Made by a program: the position numbers and the translations under genes. Shown here one piece after another: positions 40,703 through 50,419 of a DNA stretch of 64,000 bases. The notes beneath the pieces were generated by a model, which worked only from the letters and a program-made list of their open reading frames with translations, did no database searches and had not been told where the DNA came from. The first letter of the stretch is position 1; every line of letters begins with the position of its first letter. The DNA comes from Agromyces salentinus (GTDB lineage: Bacteria > Actinomycetota > Actinomycetes > Actinomycetales > Microbacteriaceae), in assembly GCF_009749395.1 (NCBI RefSeq), contig NZ_WBIR01000003.1, forward strand, positions 245,787-309,786. Reading direction: 5' to 3'.

Positions 40703-41437
40703 ATGCCCCGCACTGCTCGCCTCGGGTCGATCCTCGCGATCGGTGCGATCCTCGCCCTGTCCGGATGCGCGGGCACCGCCGACGCGGAGTCGGCACCTGC
40801 ACCGACGCCGACGGCGCCTGCATCGCCGGCGTCCTCGCCGGCGCCCTCGACGTCGGCGACGGCGACCGCGGCCGACCCCGATCCGCTGGCCGGGGTCGTG
40901 GCGCTCGTCGTGCGCCCGCAGACGCTCGAGCTCCGCGATGCCGCCGGTGGGGTGGTCGACTCCCTCGACTACATGTCCGATCCGGCAGAGTCGATCGCCG
41001 TCCTCACCGACCTGTTCGACGAGCCTCCGGTCGTCGAGCCGTACGAGGGGACGAACCACACCCCGCCCGGCACCTTCCATTCCTGGGGGGACCTCGTGGT
41101 CGACGAGCGGCACTACGACGAGGAGCGCCGAGAGGGCCACGCGCTCGACTACGTGTGGCCGCGATTCGCCGTCTACTTCGACGGGCCCGACGCGGGCGGC
41201 CTCGAGCTCTCGAGCGAGCAGGGGTTCCACGCCACCGACGACTGGACGTCGTTGGCCGGCGACCCGGTGTTCGACGCGGCGCTCTGGACCTGCGTCGGTG
41301 TACCCGTCGAGACCCTCGAACTCACTCGCCCCGACGAGCGCGCCGAGACGGCGACCGTGGTGGCGACGGCCTCGGAGGACGAGACCACGGTCGAGTGGCT
41401 GGGCGCGCCGGTGATGATCGCGGACGGATGCGCCTGA
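40703..41437 (+). CDS. Uncharacterised secreted lipoprotein
   Basis: 244 residues from ATG 40703 (GGAAGG at 40686-40691). A short signal peptide ends with lipobox LSGC (C20), followed by an Ala/Pro/Ser/Thr linker to about residue 60. The globular part (about 65-244) has WGDLVVDERHYDEE and FAVYFDGPDAGG; I do not recognise the fold. Similar proteins with this layout are common outside the cytoplasmic membrane of Microbacteriaceae. ATG 40676 would add nine residues. It stands alone, 109 bases after the CoA-transferase. The following 227 bases up to YihY hold nothing I can identify. Confidence 0.7.
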   Translation: MPRTARLGSILAIGAILALSGCAGTADAESAPAPTPTAPASPASSPAPSTSATATAADPDPLAGVVALVVRPQTLELRDAAGGVVDSLDYMSDPAESIAVLTDLFDEPPVVEPYEGTNHTPPGTFHSWGDLVVDERHYDEERREGHALDYVWPRFAVYFDGPDAGGLELSSEQGFHATDDWTSLAGDPVFDAALWTCVGVPVETLELTRPDERAETATVVATASEDETTVEWLGAPVMIADGCA

Positions 41438-41664
41438 GCACGGGTCGCCGTCCACGAGCGCGGCGACCGGCGTGGGCCCGCGACCCGGGAGACCGCTTCG
41501 CCGGGCGCGCGGCGAGGGCACTATAGCGCCCGCTGCTCGATCTGTGGAGGGCCTGTGCCCGGTTCGGATCCCGTCGAACACTGGAACGACCGGCACCGCT
41601 GCGAGGGCCGGGCCGGCGACCGCCTGATGGCTCGTCCCGGCATCCGTGGACCGAGGAGGAGATC

Positions 41665-42795
41665 ATGACCGCTCCGGTGACCCGTCCGCAGGACGGCGCC
41701 CCCGCGCCCGAGGACGACCGCAAGCCGGACTCGCCCAAGGAGGTGACCAAGCGCTCGTGGCTCTACGTCCTTCGCAAGAGCTTCCGCGAGTTCATCGACG
41801 ACCAGTGCCCTGATCGTGCAGCGTCGCTCACGTACTACGGGGTGCTGGCCCTGTTCCCCGGGCTGCTGGCGCTGATGTCGCTGCTCGCGCTCGTCGGGCA
41901 GGGCCAGCGGGCCATCGACGCCCTGTTCGGGATCGTCGAGCAGGTGGCGCCCGGTCAGGCGCTGGACATCATCCGAGGTCCGCTCGAGGACTTCAGCACG
42001 TCGCCGGCTGCGGGGCTCGGCTTCGTGACCGGCCTCGTGCTCGCGATCTGGTCGGCCTCCGGCTACGTCGGCGCCTTCAGTCGGGCGATGAACGAGATCT
42101 ACGAGATCGAGGAGGGGCGGCCGATCTGGAAGCTCCGCCCCATGCAACTCGTCGTGACGATCATCACGCTCGTGCTCATCGTCGTCATCGCGGTCATCCT
42201 GGTGGTCTCGGGGCCGGTGACCGAGGCGATCGGGGACGCGCTCGGCCTCGGCGAGGCCGTCGAGGTGGTGTGGGAGATCGCGAAGTGGCCGTTGCTCGCG
42301 CTCGCCGTCATCCTCGCGATCGCGATCCTCTACTACGCCACGCCCAACGCGAAGCAGCCGAAGTTCCGGTGGATCAGCCTCGGCGCGGTGGTCGCCATCG
42401 TCGCCCTGGTGATCGTGTCCGCCGGTTTCGCGCTCTACGTCGCGAACTTCTCCAACTACGACCGGACGTACGGGTCGTTCGGCGGGGTGATCGTCTTCCT
42501 CCTCTGGTTGTGGCTGGCGAACTGCGCGCTCCTGTTCGGGGCCGAGTTCGACGCCGAGCTCGAGCGCGGCCGCCAGTTGCAGGCCGGCATCGAGGCCGAG
42601 GAGCAGATCCAGCTCCCACCCCGCGACACCAGGAAGAGCGACAAGGCGGCGCGGAAGGACCAGGAGGACGTCGAGCTCGGTCGGCGGATCCGGCTCGACC
42701 ACGGCGCCTCCGAGGACACCGGGAGCCCCGAATCCGGCGCGTCCGGCGGCCGCTCGCGGGACGACGCCGTGGAGACCGACCGCGGGCCTCGCTGA
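41665..42795 (+). CDS. YihY/BrkB-family membrane protein
   Basis: 376 residues. Six membrane helices lie between about 50 and 300. The family start DDQCPDRAASLTYYGVLALFPGL and the ASGYVGAFSRAMNEIYE motif are clear, and YGSFGGVIVFLLWLW marks the last helices. The family is widespread and was wrongly thought to be RNase BN; its function is unknown. The C-terminal 80 residues are charged and probably disordered (KSDKAARKDQEDVE). GAGGAGATC directly precedes the ATG at 41665. Confidence 0.93.
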   Translation: MTAPVTRPQDGAPAPEDDRKPDSPKEVTKRSWLYVLRKSFREFIDDQCPDRAASLTYYGVLALFPGLLALMSLLALVGQGQRAIDALFGIVEQVAPGQALDIIRGPLEDFSTSPAAGLGFVTGLVLAIWSASGYVGAFSRAMNEIYEIEEGRPIWKLRPMQLVVTIITLVLIVVIAVILVVSGPVTEAIGDALGLGEAVEVVWEIAKWPLLALAVILAIAILYYATPNAKQPKFRWISLGAVVAIVALVIVSAGFALYVANFSNYDRTYGSFGGVIVFLLWLWLANCALLFGAEFDAELERGRQLQAGIEAEEQIQLPPRDTRKSDKAARKDQEDVELGRRIRLDHGASEDTGSPESGASGGRSRDDAVETDRGPR

Positions 42796-42861
42796 ATCGC
42801 CTCGCGCGAGCCGCGTCCACGAAGATCCGTTCGATGGAGGCCACGCCCAGCGGGCCGGACG

Positions 42862-42867
42862 TAGACT
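42862..42867 (+). promoter_or_regulatory. Leaderless -10 box for ispG
   Basis: TAGACT ends 6 bases before GTG 42874. The same hexamer and spacing precede proS. Confidence 0.65.
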
Positions 42868-42873
42868 CGTCTC

Positions 42874-44025
42874 GTGCCTGCTGTGAATCTCGGAATGCCG
42901 AAAATCCCCGAAGTCCTGGCCCCTCGACGCAAGTCCCGCCAGATCAAGGTGGGCAAGGTCCTCGTGGGCGGAGACGCCCAGGTGAGCGTGCAGTCGATGA
43001 CGACGACGCCCACCACGAACATCAACGCGACGCTGCAGCAGATCGCCGAGCTGACGGCCTCGGGATGCGACATCGTGCGCGTCGCGGTGCCGAGCCGCGA
43101 TGACGCCGAGGCGCTGCCGATCATCGCCAAGAAGAGCCAGATCCCGGTGATCGCCGACATCCACTTCCAGCCGAACTACGTGTTCGCCGCGATCGACGCC
43201 GGCTGCGCGGCGGTGCGCGTGAACCCCGGGAACATCCGCAAGTTCGACGACAAGGTCGGTGAGATCGCCGCGGCGGCGAAGGCGGCCGGCGTGAGCCTCC
43301 GCATCGGCGTCAACGCCGGCTCGCTCGACCCGCGCCTGCTCCAGAAGTACGGCAAGGCGACGCCCGAGGCGCTCGTCGAGTCGGCGGTCTGGGAGGCGTC
43401 GCTGTTCGAGGAGCACGACTTCCACGACTTCAAGATCTCGGTCAAGCACAACGACCCGATCGTCATGGTCAAGGCCTACCGCCTCCTCGCCGAGCGCGGC
43501 GACTGGCCCCTCCACCTCGGCGTGACCGAGGCGGGGCCCGAGTTCCAGGGCACCATCAAGTCGGCGACGGCCTTCGGCATCCTCCTCGGCGAGGGCATCG
43601 GCGACACGATCAGGGTCTCGCTGTCGGCGCCGCCCGCGCAGGAGGTCAAGGTCGGCCTCCAGATCCTGCAGTCGCTCAACCTGCGCGAGCGCAAGCTCGA
43701 GATCGTCTCCTGCCCGTCCTGCGGCCGCGCCCAGGTCGACGTCTACAAGCTCGCGAACGACGTCACCGACGGGCTCGAGGGCATGACCGTGCCGCTGCGC
43801 GTCGCCGTCATGGGCTGCGTCGTCAACGGACCCGGCGAGGCCCGCGAGGCCGACCTCGGCGTGGCATCCGGCAACGGAAAGGGCCAGATCTTCGTCAAGG
43901 GCGAGGTCATCAAGACCGTGCCCGAGTCCGAGATCGTCGCGACCCTCATCGCGGAGGCCAACCGCATCGCCGACGAGATGGGCGTGGACGCCCCGGTCGG
44001 CAGCCCGCAGGTGCTCACGCCCTGA
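42874..44025 (+). CDS. ispG: 4-hydroxy-3-methylbut-2-en-1-yl diphosphate synthase
   Basis: 383 residues. The 4Fe-4S ligands are C280 and C283 in SCPSCGR and C315 in [10 protein letters not shown], with E322 as the fourth ligand. The TIM-barrel start [13 protein letters not shown] and the ADIHFQ and RVNPGNI strands are typical. It converts methylerythritol cyclodiphosphate to HMBPP, later in the pathway that dxr begins. The usual close linkage dxr - protease - ispG is broken by 8.9 kb of accessory genes. Confidence 0.97.
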   Translation: MPAVNLGMPKIPEVLAPRRKSRQIKVGKVLVGGDAQVSVQSMTTTPTTNINATLQQIAELTASGCDIVRVAVPSRDDAEALPIIAKKSQIPVIADIHFQPNYVFAAIDAGCAAVRVNPGNIRKFDDKVGEIAAAAKAAGVSLRIGVNAGSLDPRLLQKYGKATPEALVESAVWEASLFEEHDFHDFKISVKHNDPIVMVKAYRLLAERGDWPLHLGVTEAGPEFQGTIKSATAFGILLGEGIGDTIRVSLSAPPAQEVKVGLQILQSLNLRERKLEIVSCPSCGRAQVDVYKLANDVTDGLEGMTVPLRVAVMGCVVNGPGEAREADLGVASGNGKGQIFVKGEVIKTVPESEIVATLIAEANRIADEMGVDAPVGSPQVLTP

Positions 44026-44127
44026 GTCGTCCCGGGCGTCACCCCGTCGCGCCGGGCCCGCCCCGCGGCTAGTGTGGGCCGCACGGGTGCCCGAGCACGC
44101 GGCATCCGCTCGAGAGAGGGGATCGTC

Positions 44128-44331
44128 ATGAGTGCAGACGGGACGTTCGAGTACCCGGACCAGGCCGGGTATCCCGACGGCATGGGCACGCTCCACGAGG
44201 GCACGGAGGACGTCGCCGAGGCATCCGAGGCATCCGGAGAAGACGGTGGGCCGGATGCCGCGGCCGAGGCGGCCGGGTCCGACCTCGAGGAGTTCGCCAT
44301 GTCCGATGAAGAGGACGACGAGGGCGTCTGA
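44128..44331 (+). CDS. Small very acidic protein
   Basis: 67 residues, with about a third Asp plus Glu and almost no basic residues. There is no hydrophobic segment. The ATG at 44128 is preceded by GAGAGAGGGG. Tyrosine, glycine and proline are clustered in the first 20 residues; the tail ends EEDDEGV. I do not recognise a family. Coding is supported by the ribosome binding site, start position and G/C third bases, but a spurious ORF cannot be excluded. Confidence 0.5.
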   Translation: MSADGTFEYPDQAGYPDGMGTLHEGTEDVAEASEASGEDGGPDAAAEAAGSDLEEFAMSDEEDDEGV

Positions 44332-44398
44332 CCCTCGCCGGAGCGAGCGGATGGCCGGACGCCGGCCCCCGGGGATGCGGACGCCCGGACGCGGACGG

Positions 44399-45658
44399 TC
44401 AGCCCGGCGCGACGAGCGTCCGGAGCCTCGCAGAGTCGGGCGCCAGACCCTCGGCCACCGTCATCGCCGAGCGCACGGCGCTCTCGTGGGAATCCGCGTC
44501 GTGCATGGCCAGGCCGGCGAGCCACAGGCCCTCCGTCCCGTTCAGCGGCGCGAGCCGCGCCTGCGCGTCGAAGTAGTCGGGCGTGATCCGTCCGTGCTCG
44601 TAGGTCACGACGGCGTGGAGCGGGTGCGGCATCCGCTCGTCAAAGGTGACCCAGCTCTTGAACACGGGCAGTCCGAGCCGGGGATTCCACACCGACAGCG
44701 AACTGCGCTCGCCGTGCAGGCGCGCATTGACGACCGACCACGACGCCTCGTGGGCGGGCATCAGGCGCCGGTCCCCGTGGATCGCGATGGTCGTCGTGAA
44801 CGTCTCGAACCTGGCGAGCTCTCCGGCGATTCCGGCGAGCGAGGGGATGTGGCCGACGAGTGCATGGGCGCGCTTCGGGTTGCAGGCCAGCACCAGCCGA
44901 TCGAACGCGTCGGTGCGCCCCACGGCATCGGTGACCTGCCAGGTGCCGTCGAGGCGTTCGACCCGCACGACCTCGGCACCCCGGCGGACCTCGGTGCGTT
45001 CCAGCGAGTCGACGATCGCGTCGACGTAGACGCGCATGCCGCCGACGATCGTGCTCTGGACCGGCGCACGGAATCCACTCGTCGCGTTCTCGCCGAGGTA
45101 GTAGAGCGCGTTGTAGGCGGCGAACCCGAGGAACTCAGCTCGCTCGACGCACCAGAAGGCGAGGAGCAGGGGGAGGAGGAAGCCCTCGACGAACGGCTTC
45201 GGCAGCCTCGCGCGCTCGAGGTACTCGCCGATGGTGACCGTGGTGTCGCGCCTGGCCAGGAACGCGGGCAGGTCGTCGAGGAACGCCCGGAACCTGAGGA
45301 GCGTCCGCAGGGACGCCGGCGAGAAGGAGGGAAGGATCGGACGGCCGCCGCGCATCGGCGGCATCGCGATCGGGTGCTGCGCCCGCATGTCGAACACGGT
45401 CAGCGTGGCGTCGTAGGTCTCCCGGACGACGCCCAGGGCGTCGAGCAGTCGATTGAAGCCGGCGTACGTCGTGCCGGGGGAGAAGAACTCGAAGCCCGCG
45501 TCGACCCGGAGCCGGCGCCCGTGCGCCTCGATGTCGACGGTGTCGGCATGGCCGCCGAGGCGCGCCTCGCGCTCGAGGAGGATCACGTCGTGGTGCCGGT
45601 CGAGGAGCCACGCGGTCGTGAGCCCCGCGCCGCCGCCGCCCACGATGCCGACCCTCAT
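44399..45658 (-). CDS. FAD-dependent amine oxidase-like protein
   Basis: 419 residues. The Rossmann FAD motif GIVGGGGAGLTTAWLL is at the N-terminus (4-19), followed by LLEREARLGGHADTV, which is typical of the NAD(P)-binding/amine oxidase group that includes desaturase- and squalene-oxidase-like proteins. Near the C-terminus LWLAGLAMHDADSHESAVRSA positions the FAD ribityl contact. Proteins of this type, often linked to cyclopropane fatty acid synthase genes, are called FAD-dependent oxidoreductases without proven substrate. No such partner lies nearby. The start is ATG 45656-45658. Confidence 0.82.
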   Translation of the reverse strand: MRVGIVGGGGAGLTTAWLLDRHHDVILLEREARLGGHADTVDIEAHGRRLRVDAGFEFFSPGTTYAGFNRLLDALGVVRETYDATLTVFDMRAQHPIAMPPMRGGRPILPSFSPASLRTLLRFRAFLDDLPAFLARRDTTVTIGEYLERARLPKPFVEGFLLPLLLAFWCVERAEFLGFAAYNALYYLGENATSGFRAPVQSTIVGGMRVYVDAIVDSLERTEVRRGAEVVRVERLDGTWQVTDAVGRTDAFDRLVLACNPKRAHALVGHIPSLAGIAGELARFETFTTTIAIHGDRRLMPAHEASWSVVNARLHGERSSLSVWNPRLGLPVFKSWVTFDERMPHPLHAVVTYEHGRITPDYFDAQARLAPLNGTEGLWLAGLAMHDADSHESAVRSAMTVAEGLAPDSARLRTLVAPG

Positions 45659-45735
45659 CGCGGGGCCGTGGCCGGCAGGCGTCGTGTGCGCACGCGCTCA
45701 CCATACGGCACACGATCGGGTCCGCCGCGGACGAC

Positions 45736-45764
45736 TTGACAGCGATACAATAGCGATATATCGT
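45736..45764 (+). promoter_or_regulatory. Promoter and operator of the padR-like gene
   Basis: TTGACA (45736-45741) is a perfect -35 box. The -10 region overlaps the palindrome CGATATATCG (45754-45763). AGCGATA is repeated directly at 45741-45747 and 45752-45758. This is one of the few A/T-rich spots in the window. PadR proteins usually repress their own promoter by binding such dyads. Confidence 0.65.
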
Positions 45765-45828
45765 AAACACATCGCAGAAGTTCTGCGAATGCTCTTTCAT
45801 CAGGGCAGGACGAAAGGAGTCCGCGCTC

Positions 45829-46470
45829 ATGACACGCGAACACTTCACTGAAGGCGACCTCCGCCGCTCCGCAGACCGGCACGGCCGGATGCGCCACCAC
45901 TTCCGCAGCGAGGGCCGCTTCCACCGCGACCCCGGCCACGGCTTCGGCCACGCGGGCCCCGGGTCGTGGGGCGACGCCGCCTTCGCCGGCGGCCCAGGAT
46001 TCGGGCCCGGCTTCGGCGGCCGCGGGCCGCGCCGCCGGCCCAAGGGCGACGTGCGGGCGGCGATCCTGTCGCTGCTCGCCGAGGCACCGAGCAACGGGTA
46101 CGCCATCATCAAGGCCGTCGCCGAGAAGACCGACGGCGCCTGGCGGCCGAGCCCCGGCTCGGTCTACCCGACGCTCCAACAGCTCGTCGACGAGGGCCTC
46201 ATCGTCGCCGTCGGCGAGGGCCGCAAGACCGAGTTCCAGCTCACCGACGAGGGCCGCGCCTACGTGGCCGACCACGAGTCCGAGCTCGCGAACGCCTGGG
46301 ACGCCATGCCCAAGCCGAGTGAATCGGCCACCGAGCTCTTCCAGGCGCTCGGCAAGCTCATGGGTGTCGCGGGGCAGTTCCGTCACGCGGCGAGCGACGA
46401 GCAGCGCGCGGCGGCGACCGCGAAGATCGACGAGGCGCGCAAGGCGCTCTACCTGATCCTCGCGGAGTGA
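45829..46470 (+). CDS. PadR-family transcriptional regulator
   Basis: 213 residues. The first 70 residues are rich in His, Gly and Phe (HRDPGHGFGHAGPGSW and similar) and may bind metal or stay disordered. The PadR winged helix spans about 75-145: DVRAAILSLLAEAPSNGYA, WRPSPGSVYPTLQQLVDEGL and the wing KTEFQLTDEGRAY. The C-terminal helix for dimerisation covers about 165-210. The His/Gly-rich N-terminal extension is not part of the core family. AAGGAG precedes the ATG at 45829. A strong terminator follows at 46523-46559. Confidence 0.9.
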   Translation: MTREHFTEGDLRRSADRHGRMRHHFRSEGRFHRDPGHGFGHAGPGSWGDAAFAGGPGFGPGFGGRGPRRRPKGDVRAAILSLLAEAPSNGYAIIKAVAEKTDGAWRPSPGSVYPTLQQLVDEGLIVAVGEGRKTEFQLTDEGRAYVADHESELANAWDAMPKPSESATELFQALGKLMGVAGQFRHAASDEQRAAATAKIDEARKALYLILAE

Positions 46471-46522
46471 GCCGTGCGGCCGATGCGGGGGGATCCGCGT
46501 CGGCCGCCATGGATCGAACACG

Positions 46523-46559
46523 AGAGCACCCGCCGGGCGTCGAGCCCGGCGGGTGCTCT
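46523..46559 (+). terminator. Strong intrinsic terminator after the padR-like gene
   Basis: AGAGCACCCGCCGGGC (46523-46538) pairs perfectly with 46544-46559 around loop GTCGA, followed by TTCC. The other bases of the 260-base gap to the surface protein gene show no ORF. Confidence 0.85.
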
Positions 46560-46730
46560 TCCGCGTGCCCGCACGCGTCCCCCGAACTGGCGGTGCGCCG
46601 GCGGCCGACGTCAGGGCGGACCCTGACATGGCGAGGTCGATGCGGGCGTATCGTGACCGCCGTCCGGCTCGATTCCCGGACTGGACACCCGCCAACCCGT
46701 TCCCCCCGGGCCCACTCGAACGGAGCGAAC

Positions 46731-48455
46731 ATGTCCACCCAACCTTCCCAGCGAGCCCGCGTCGGACTCGCCGCGGGCGCCGTCGCGATGATGGCCGCGC
46801 TGGCCCTCGCACTCGCCCCCTTGCCCGCGATCGCCGACGACGCCGTTCCCGATCCTCCGGCATCGTCGGAGGAATCGGCCGCGTCCGCCGAGCCGGTGCC
46901 GGCCGTCGAGCCCGCCGCGGTCGCCGAGGCGCCGGATGCCGCGGCAGCCGTCGTGAGCGGGGAACCGGCCGCCGACGAGTCGACGACCGAGGAGCCGGCC
47001 GCCGACGAGCCGGCGACCGACGAATCCGCCACCGGTGAACCGGCCGTCGAGCCCGAGCCATCGGTGCCCGCTGCTCCGGTCGTCGACGACGGGGAGCCTG
47101 CCGCCGAGCCGGCCCCCGAGCCGGCCGCCGAGCCGGCCGCCGAGCCGGCCCCGTCCGGGGGCGAACCCGCCGAACCATCCGAGGGCGGAAGCGAGGCTCC
47201 CGGTCGGGGTGACGCCCCCGCCGCAGTGGAGCCCCCCGAGGTCGTCGTCGCAGCGCCGGAGGCCACCGTCGAGGAGACGCTCGCCGCCGACGTCGACGAG
47301 CCGACGGTGACCCTGTTCGCCGCCGCCGAAGCCGGCCCCGTCGCGGCCGCGCTGCCGACCCCCGGCAGTCCGTGCTACCCGGCCGTCTGCATCACGAACG
47401 GCACGATCCTCCTGGCGGTGAACCCGACCGGAGAGCTCAACACGCCCGACGCGACGGGCTCGGTCGCCGGACCGGGCGATGCCGGCCTGGAGTACGTGCC
47501 GACGGGCAACGATTCGACCTCGCCCGGATGCCTCTGCGAGGGCTGGGGCGTCGCGGACCCCGCCTCCGGGGTCTGGGGCGGTGCCGATCTCGATACCGAG
47601 GGCGAGGGCGGCACGAACCTCGTGGTCGAGTCGTTCGAGTTCACGGGCTCGACGGCCACCTCGGTCGTCCTGGTCAACGACGCGGCGAGCGCACCGGTGT
47701 TCCGCGTGACGCATCAGTACGTGCCCTCGCCGGCGACGAAGAACCTGTACCAGGTCAACGTCACCATCGAGAACGTGTCGGGCGCGCCCATCGCGACCGT
47801 GCAGTACCGACGCCTGATGGACTGGGACATCGAGCCGACCGCCTTCGACGAGTTCGTCACGATCGACGGCGGCTCGGCGAGCGCCCTGTTCTACACGAGC
47901 GACGACGGCTTCGCGAGCCCGAACCCGCTCTCGGGGCCGTCGAGCATCCTGTTCGAGGGCAACGGCGTCGACCAGGGACCCGGCGACATCGGGGCGCTGT
48001 TCGACTTCAGGTTCGGCGGACTCGCACCGGGAGCCTCGCTGTCGTTCGTGATCTTCTACGGCGCGGCGGCGACCGAGGCCGAGGCGAGGGCCGCGCTCGG
48101 CGCGGCAGGAGCCGAGGCGTACTCGTTCGGGCAGAGCTCGGTCGATCCGGTGACCGGCACGCCGAACACGTTCATCTTCGCCTTCGGCAAGGTGGGCGGG
48201 ACGCCGCTGTTCACGCCGGCGGGGACGCCCGGTGAGCCGGCGCCGGTCGTCGAGCCGGCGACGCCCGCGGCCGTACCCGCTGCGGTCGTCGTCGCGGACG
48301 CCCCTGCCGACGTGGTCGCCGTCGACGACGCCGCGCCCGTGCTCGCCGCGACGGGCACCGAGCCCGTGCTGCCCGGCGTGCTCGCGCTCGCCGCGCTCGT
48401 GCTCGGCGCCATCGCCGTGGCGGCATCCGCCCTGGCACGTCGCAGGGCCGCCTGA
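46731..48455 (+). CDS. Sortase-anchored surface protein with LAATG signal
   Basis: 574 residues. Signal peptide about 1-36 (ending LPAIADD). Residues about 37-190 are a Pro/Ala/Glu/Thr stalk with EPA-type repeats. The globular part, about 205-495, starts GSPCYPAVCITNGTILLAVN and includes GCLCEGWGVADPASGVWGG; I do not know its fold. A second proline/alanine/valine-rich linker leads to LAATG at 538-542, a hydrophobic helix and RRR tail. LAXTG is the signal used by class E sortases in high-GC actinobacteria. The ATG at 46731 follows GGAG at 46722-46725. Confidence 0.8.
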   Translation: MSTQPSQRARVGLAAGAVAMMAALALALAPLPAIADDAVPDPPASSEESAASAEPVPAVEPAAVAEAPDAAAAVVSGEPAADESTTEEPAADEPATDESATGEPAVEPEPSVPAAPVVDDGEPAAEPAPEPAAEPAAEPAPSGGEPAEPSEGGSEAPGRGDAPAAVEPPEVVVAAPEATVEETLAADVDEPTVTLFAAAEAGPVAAALPTPGSPCYPAVCITNGTILLAVNPTGELNTPDATGSVAGPGDAGLEYVPTGNDSTSPGCLCEGWGVADPASGVWGGADLDTEGEGGTNLVVESFEFTGSTATSVVLVNDAASAPVFRVTHQYVPSPATKNLYQVNVTIENVSGAPIATVQYRRLMDWDIEPTAFDEFVTIDGGSASALFYTSDDGFASPNPLSGPSSILFEGNGVDQGPGDIGALFDFRFGGLAPGASLSFVIFYGAAATEAEARAALGAAGAEAYSFGQSSVDPVTGTPNTFIFAFGKVGGTPLFTPAGTPGEPAPVVEPATPAAVPAAVVVADAPADVVAVDDAAPVLAATGTEPVLPGVLALAALVLGAIAVAASALARRRAA

Positions 48456-48466
48456 CACGGTCCGGG

Positions 48467-48499
48467 GGAGCGGGCGGGGCCGAGCGCCCCGCCCGCTCC
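48467..48499 (+). terminator. Intrinsic hairpin after the surface protein gene
   Basis: GGAGCGGGCGGGGC (48467-48480) pairs perfectly with 48486-48499 around a 5-base loop. It lies 12 bases after the stop codon. Confidence 0.75.
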
Positions 48500-48556
48500 T
48501 CGGTGCCTCGCCCGCCCTTCACGGTATCGACCGTGATCGCGGCATCCGACGCTCAG

Positions 48557-48562
48557 TAGACT
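48557..48562 (+). promoter_or_regulatory. Leaderless -10 box for proS
   Basis: TAGACT ends 6 bases before GTG 48569; identical in hexamer and spacing to the ispG box. Confidence 0.65.
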
Positions 48563-48568
48563 CGTCGG

Positions 48569-50335
48569 GTGCCCACACGCCTTTCCAACTACTTCCTCCG
48601 TACGCTCCGCGAAGACCCCGCCGACGCCGAGGTGACCAGCCACCGCCTGCTCGTGCGCGCGGGGTACATCCGCCGGCAGGCCCCCGGCGTCTTCGCGTGG
48701 CTGCCGCTCGGCCTGCGCGTCAAGGCGAAGATCGAGAAGATCATCCGCGAGGAGATGACGAACGCGGGCGCGCACGAGGTGCACTTCCCGGCGCTGCTGC
48801 CGCGGGAGCCCTACGAGGCGTCCGGCCGCTGGACCGAGTACGGCGACGCGCTCTTCCGCCTGCAGGACCGCAAGGGCGCCGACTACCTGCTCGCGCCCAC
48901 GCATGAAGAGGTGTTCACGCTGCTCGTGAAGGACCTCTACAACTCCTACAAGGACCTCCCGCTCTCGATCTACCAGATCCAGGACAAGTACCGCGACGAG
49001 GCGCGTCCCCGTGCCGGCCTCCTCCGCGGCCGCGAGTTCACCATGAAGGACGCCTACTCGTTCGACATCTCCGACGAGGGGCTCGAGGCCAGCTACCAGG
49101 CGCAGCGCGACGCGTACGAGCGCATCTTCACCCGGCTCGGCCTCGAGTGCGTCATCGTCAAGGCGGATGCCGGCGCCATGGGCGGCTCGAAGAGCGAGGA
49201 GTTCCTGCACCCGACCCCGGTCGGCGAGGACACCTTCGTGCGCTCGGCCGGAGGCTACGCCGCCAACGTCGAGGCGTTCACGACCGTGGCGCCCGAGCCC
49301 ACCTCGGTCGAGGGCCTGCCCGCCGCGGAGATCCTCGACTCCCCGAACACGCCGACGATCGCGACGCTGGTCGACCTCGCGAACGCCCACCACGCGCGCC
49401 CCGACGGGCGCGAGTGGACCGCCGCCGACACGCTGAAGAACGTCGTGCTCGCGCTCACGCACCTCGACGGCACTCGCGAACTCGTCGTCGTCGGGCTCCC
49501 CGGGGACCGCGACGTCGAGATGAAGCGCGTCGAGGTCGCCTTCGCGCCCGCGGAGGTCGAGCCCGCGACCGAGGCCGACTTCGCGAAGCATCCCGGCCTC
49601 GTCAAGGGCTACATCGGCCCCTGGTCGCCCGACGGCCCCGTGCTCGGCGAGGCGTCGACCACCGGCATCCGCTTCCTCGTCGACCCCCGCGTCGTCGACG
49701 GCACCGAGTGGATCACGGGCGCCAACCTCGACCAGAAGCATGTGTTCGGACTCGTCGCCGGTCGTGACTTCGTCGCCGACGGCACGGTCGAGGCATCCGA
49801 CGTGCGCGCGGGCGACCCCGCTCCCGACGGCTCCGGCCCGGTCGAGCTGGCCCGTGGCATGGAGATCGGCCACGTCTTCCAGCTCGGTCGCAAGTACGCC
49901 GAGGTGCTGGGCCTCAAGGTGCTCGACGAGAACGGCAAGCTCGCGACGGTCACGATGGGCTCCTATGGCATCGGCGTGACGCGCATCCTCGCGATCATCG
50001 CCGAGGGCAACAACGACGACAAGGGCCTCGTCTGGCCGGCCTCGGTCGCGCCGTTCGACGTGCACGTGGTCGCCACCGGCCGCGACGCCGTGGCGTTCGA
50101 ACTCGCCGAGCAGGTCTCGGCCGAGCTCGAGCAGGCCGGCCTCGACGTGCTGTACGACGACCGCCCGAAGGTCTCGCCCGGCGTGAAGTTCGGCGACGCC
50201 GAGCTCATCGGCGTGCCGTTCATCCTCGTCGTCGGCCGCGGTGCCGCGGAGGGCCAGGTCGAGCTGTGGGACCGCCGCTCCGGAGAGCGGCGGACGCTTT
50301 CCGTGGCCGAGGCGGTCGCCGCGCTCCGGGCCTGA
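48569..50335 (+). CDS. proS: Prolyl-tRNA synthetase (bacterial type)
   Basis: 588 residues. The class II motifs are present: motif 1 near [18 protein letters not shown], motif 2 [21 protein letters not shown] (core [18 protein letters not shown]) and motif 3 GIGVTRILA. The insertion domain that edits mischarged alanine (YbaK-like) lies between motifs 2 and 3 at about 225-400. The anticodon-binding domain forms the C-terminus. The bacterial, not archaeal-like, type is shown by the insertion domain and length. In related genomes it sits after ispG; here 4.5 kb of other genes intervene. Confidence 0.97.
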   Translation: MPTRLSNYFLRTLREDPADAEVTSHRLLVRAGYIRRQAPGVFAWLPLGLRVKAKIEKIIREEMTNAGAHEVHFPALLPREPYEASGRWTEYGDALFRLQDRKGADYLLAPTHEEVFTLLVKDLYNSYKDLPLSIYQIQDKYRDEARPRAGLLRGREFTMKDAYSFDISDEGLEASYQAQRDAYERIFTRLGLECVIVKADAGAMGGSKSEEFLHPTPVGEDTFVRSAGGYAANVEAFTTVAPEPTSVEGLPAAEILDSPNTPTIATLVDLANAHHARPDGREWTAADTLKNVVLALTHLDGTRELVVVGLPGDRDVEMKRVEVAFAPAEVEPATEADFAKHPGLVKGYIGPWSPDGPVLGEASTTGIRFLVDPRVVDGTEWITGANLDQKHVFGLVAGRDFVADGTVEASDVRAGDPAPDGSGPVELARGMEIGHVFQLGRKYAEVLGLKVLDENGKLATVTMGSYGIGVTRILAIIAEGNNDDKGLVWPASVAPFDVHVVATGRDAVAFELAEQVSAELEQAGLDVLYDDRPKVSPGVKFGDAELIGVPFILVVGRGAAEGQVELWDRRSGERRTLSVAEAVAALRA

Positions 50336-50365
50336 GGCGCGGCGGGTCGCCCGACGCAGGCGGAC

Positions 50366-50403
50366 ATGCGGATCGCCCGGGGAGTTCCCCGGGCGATCGG
50401 CAT
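50366..50403. terminator. Bidirectional hairpin between proS and the DUF1206 gene
   Basis: ATGCGGATCGCCCGGGG (50366-50382) pairs with 50387-50403 with a single mismatch around loop AGTT. Convergent genes flank it. Confidence 0.8.
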
Positions 50404-50419
50404 GTGCGGCGGCGGGTCG

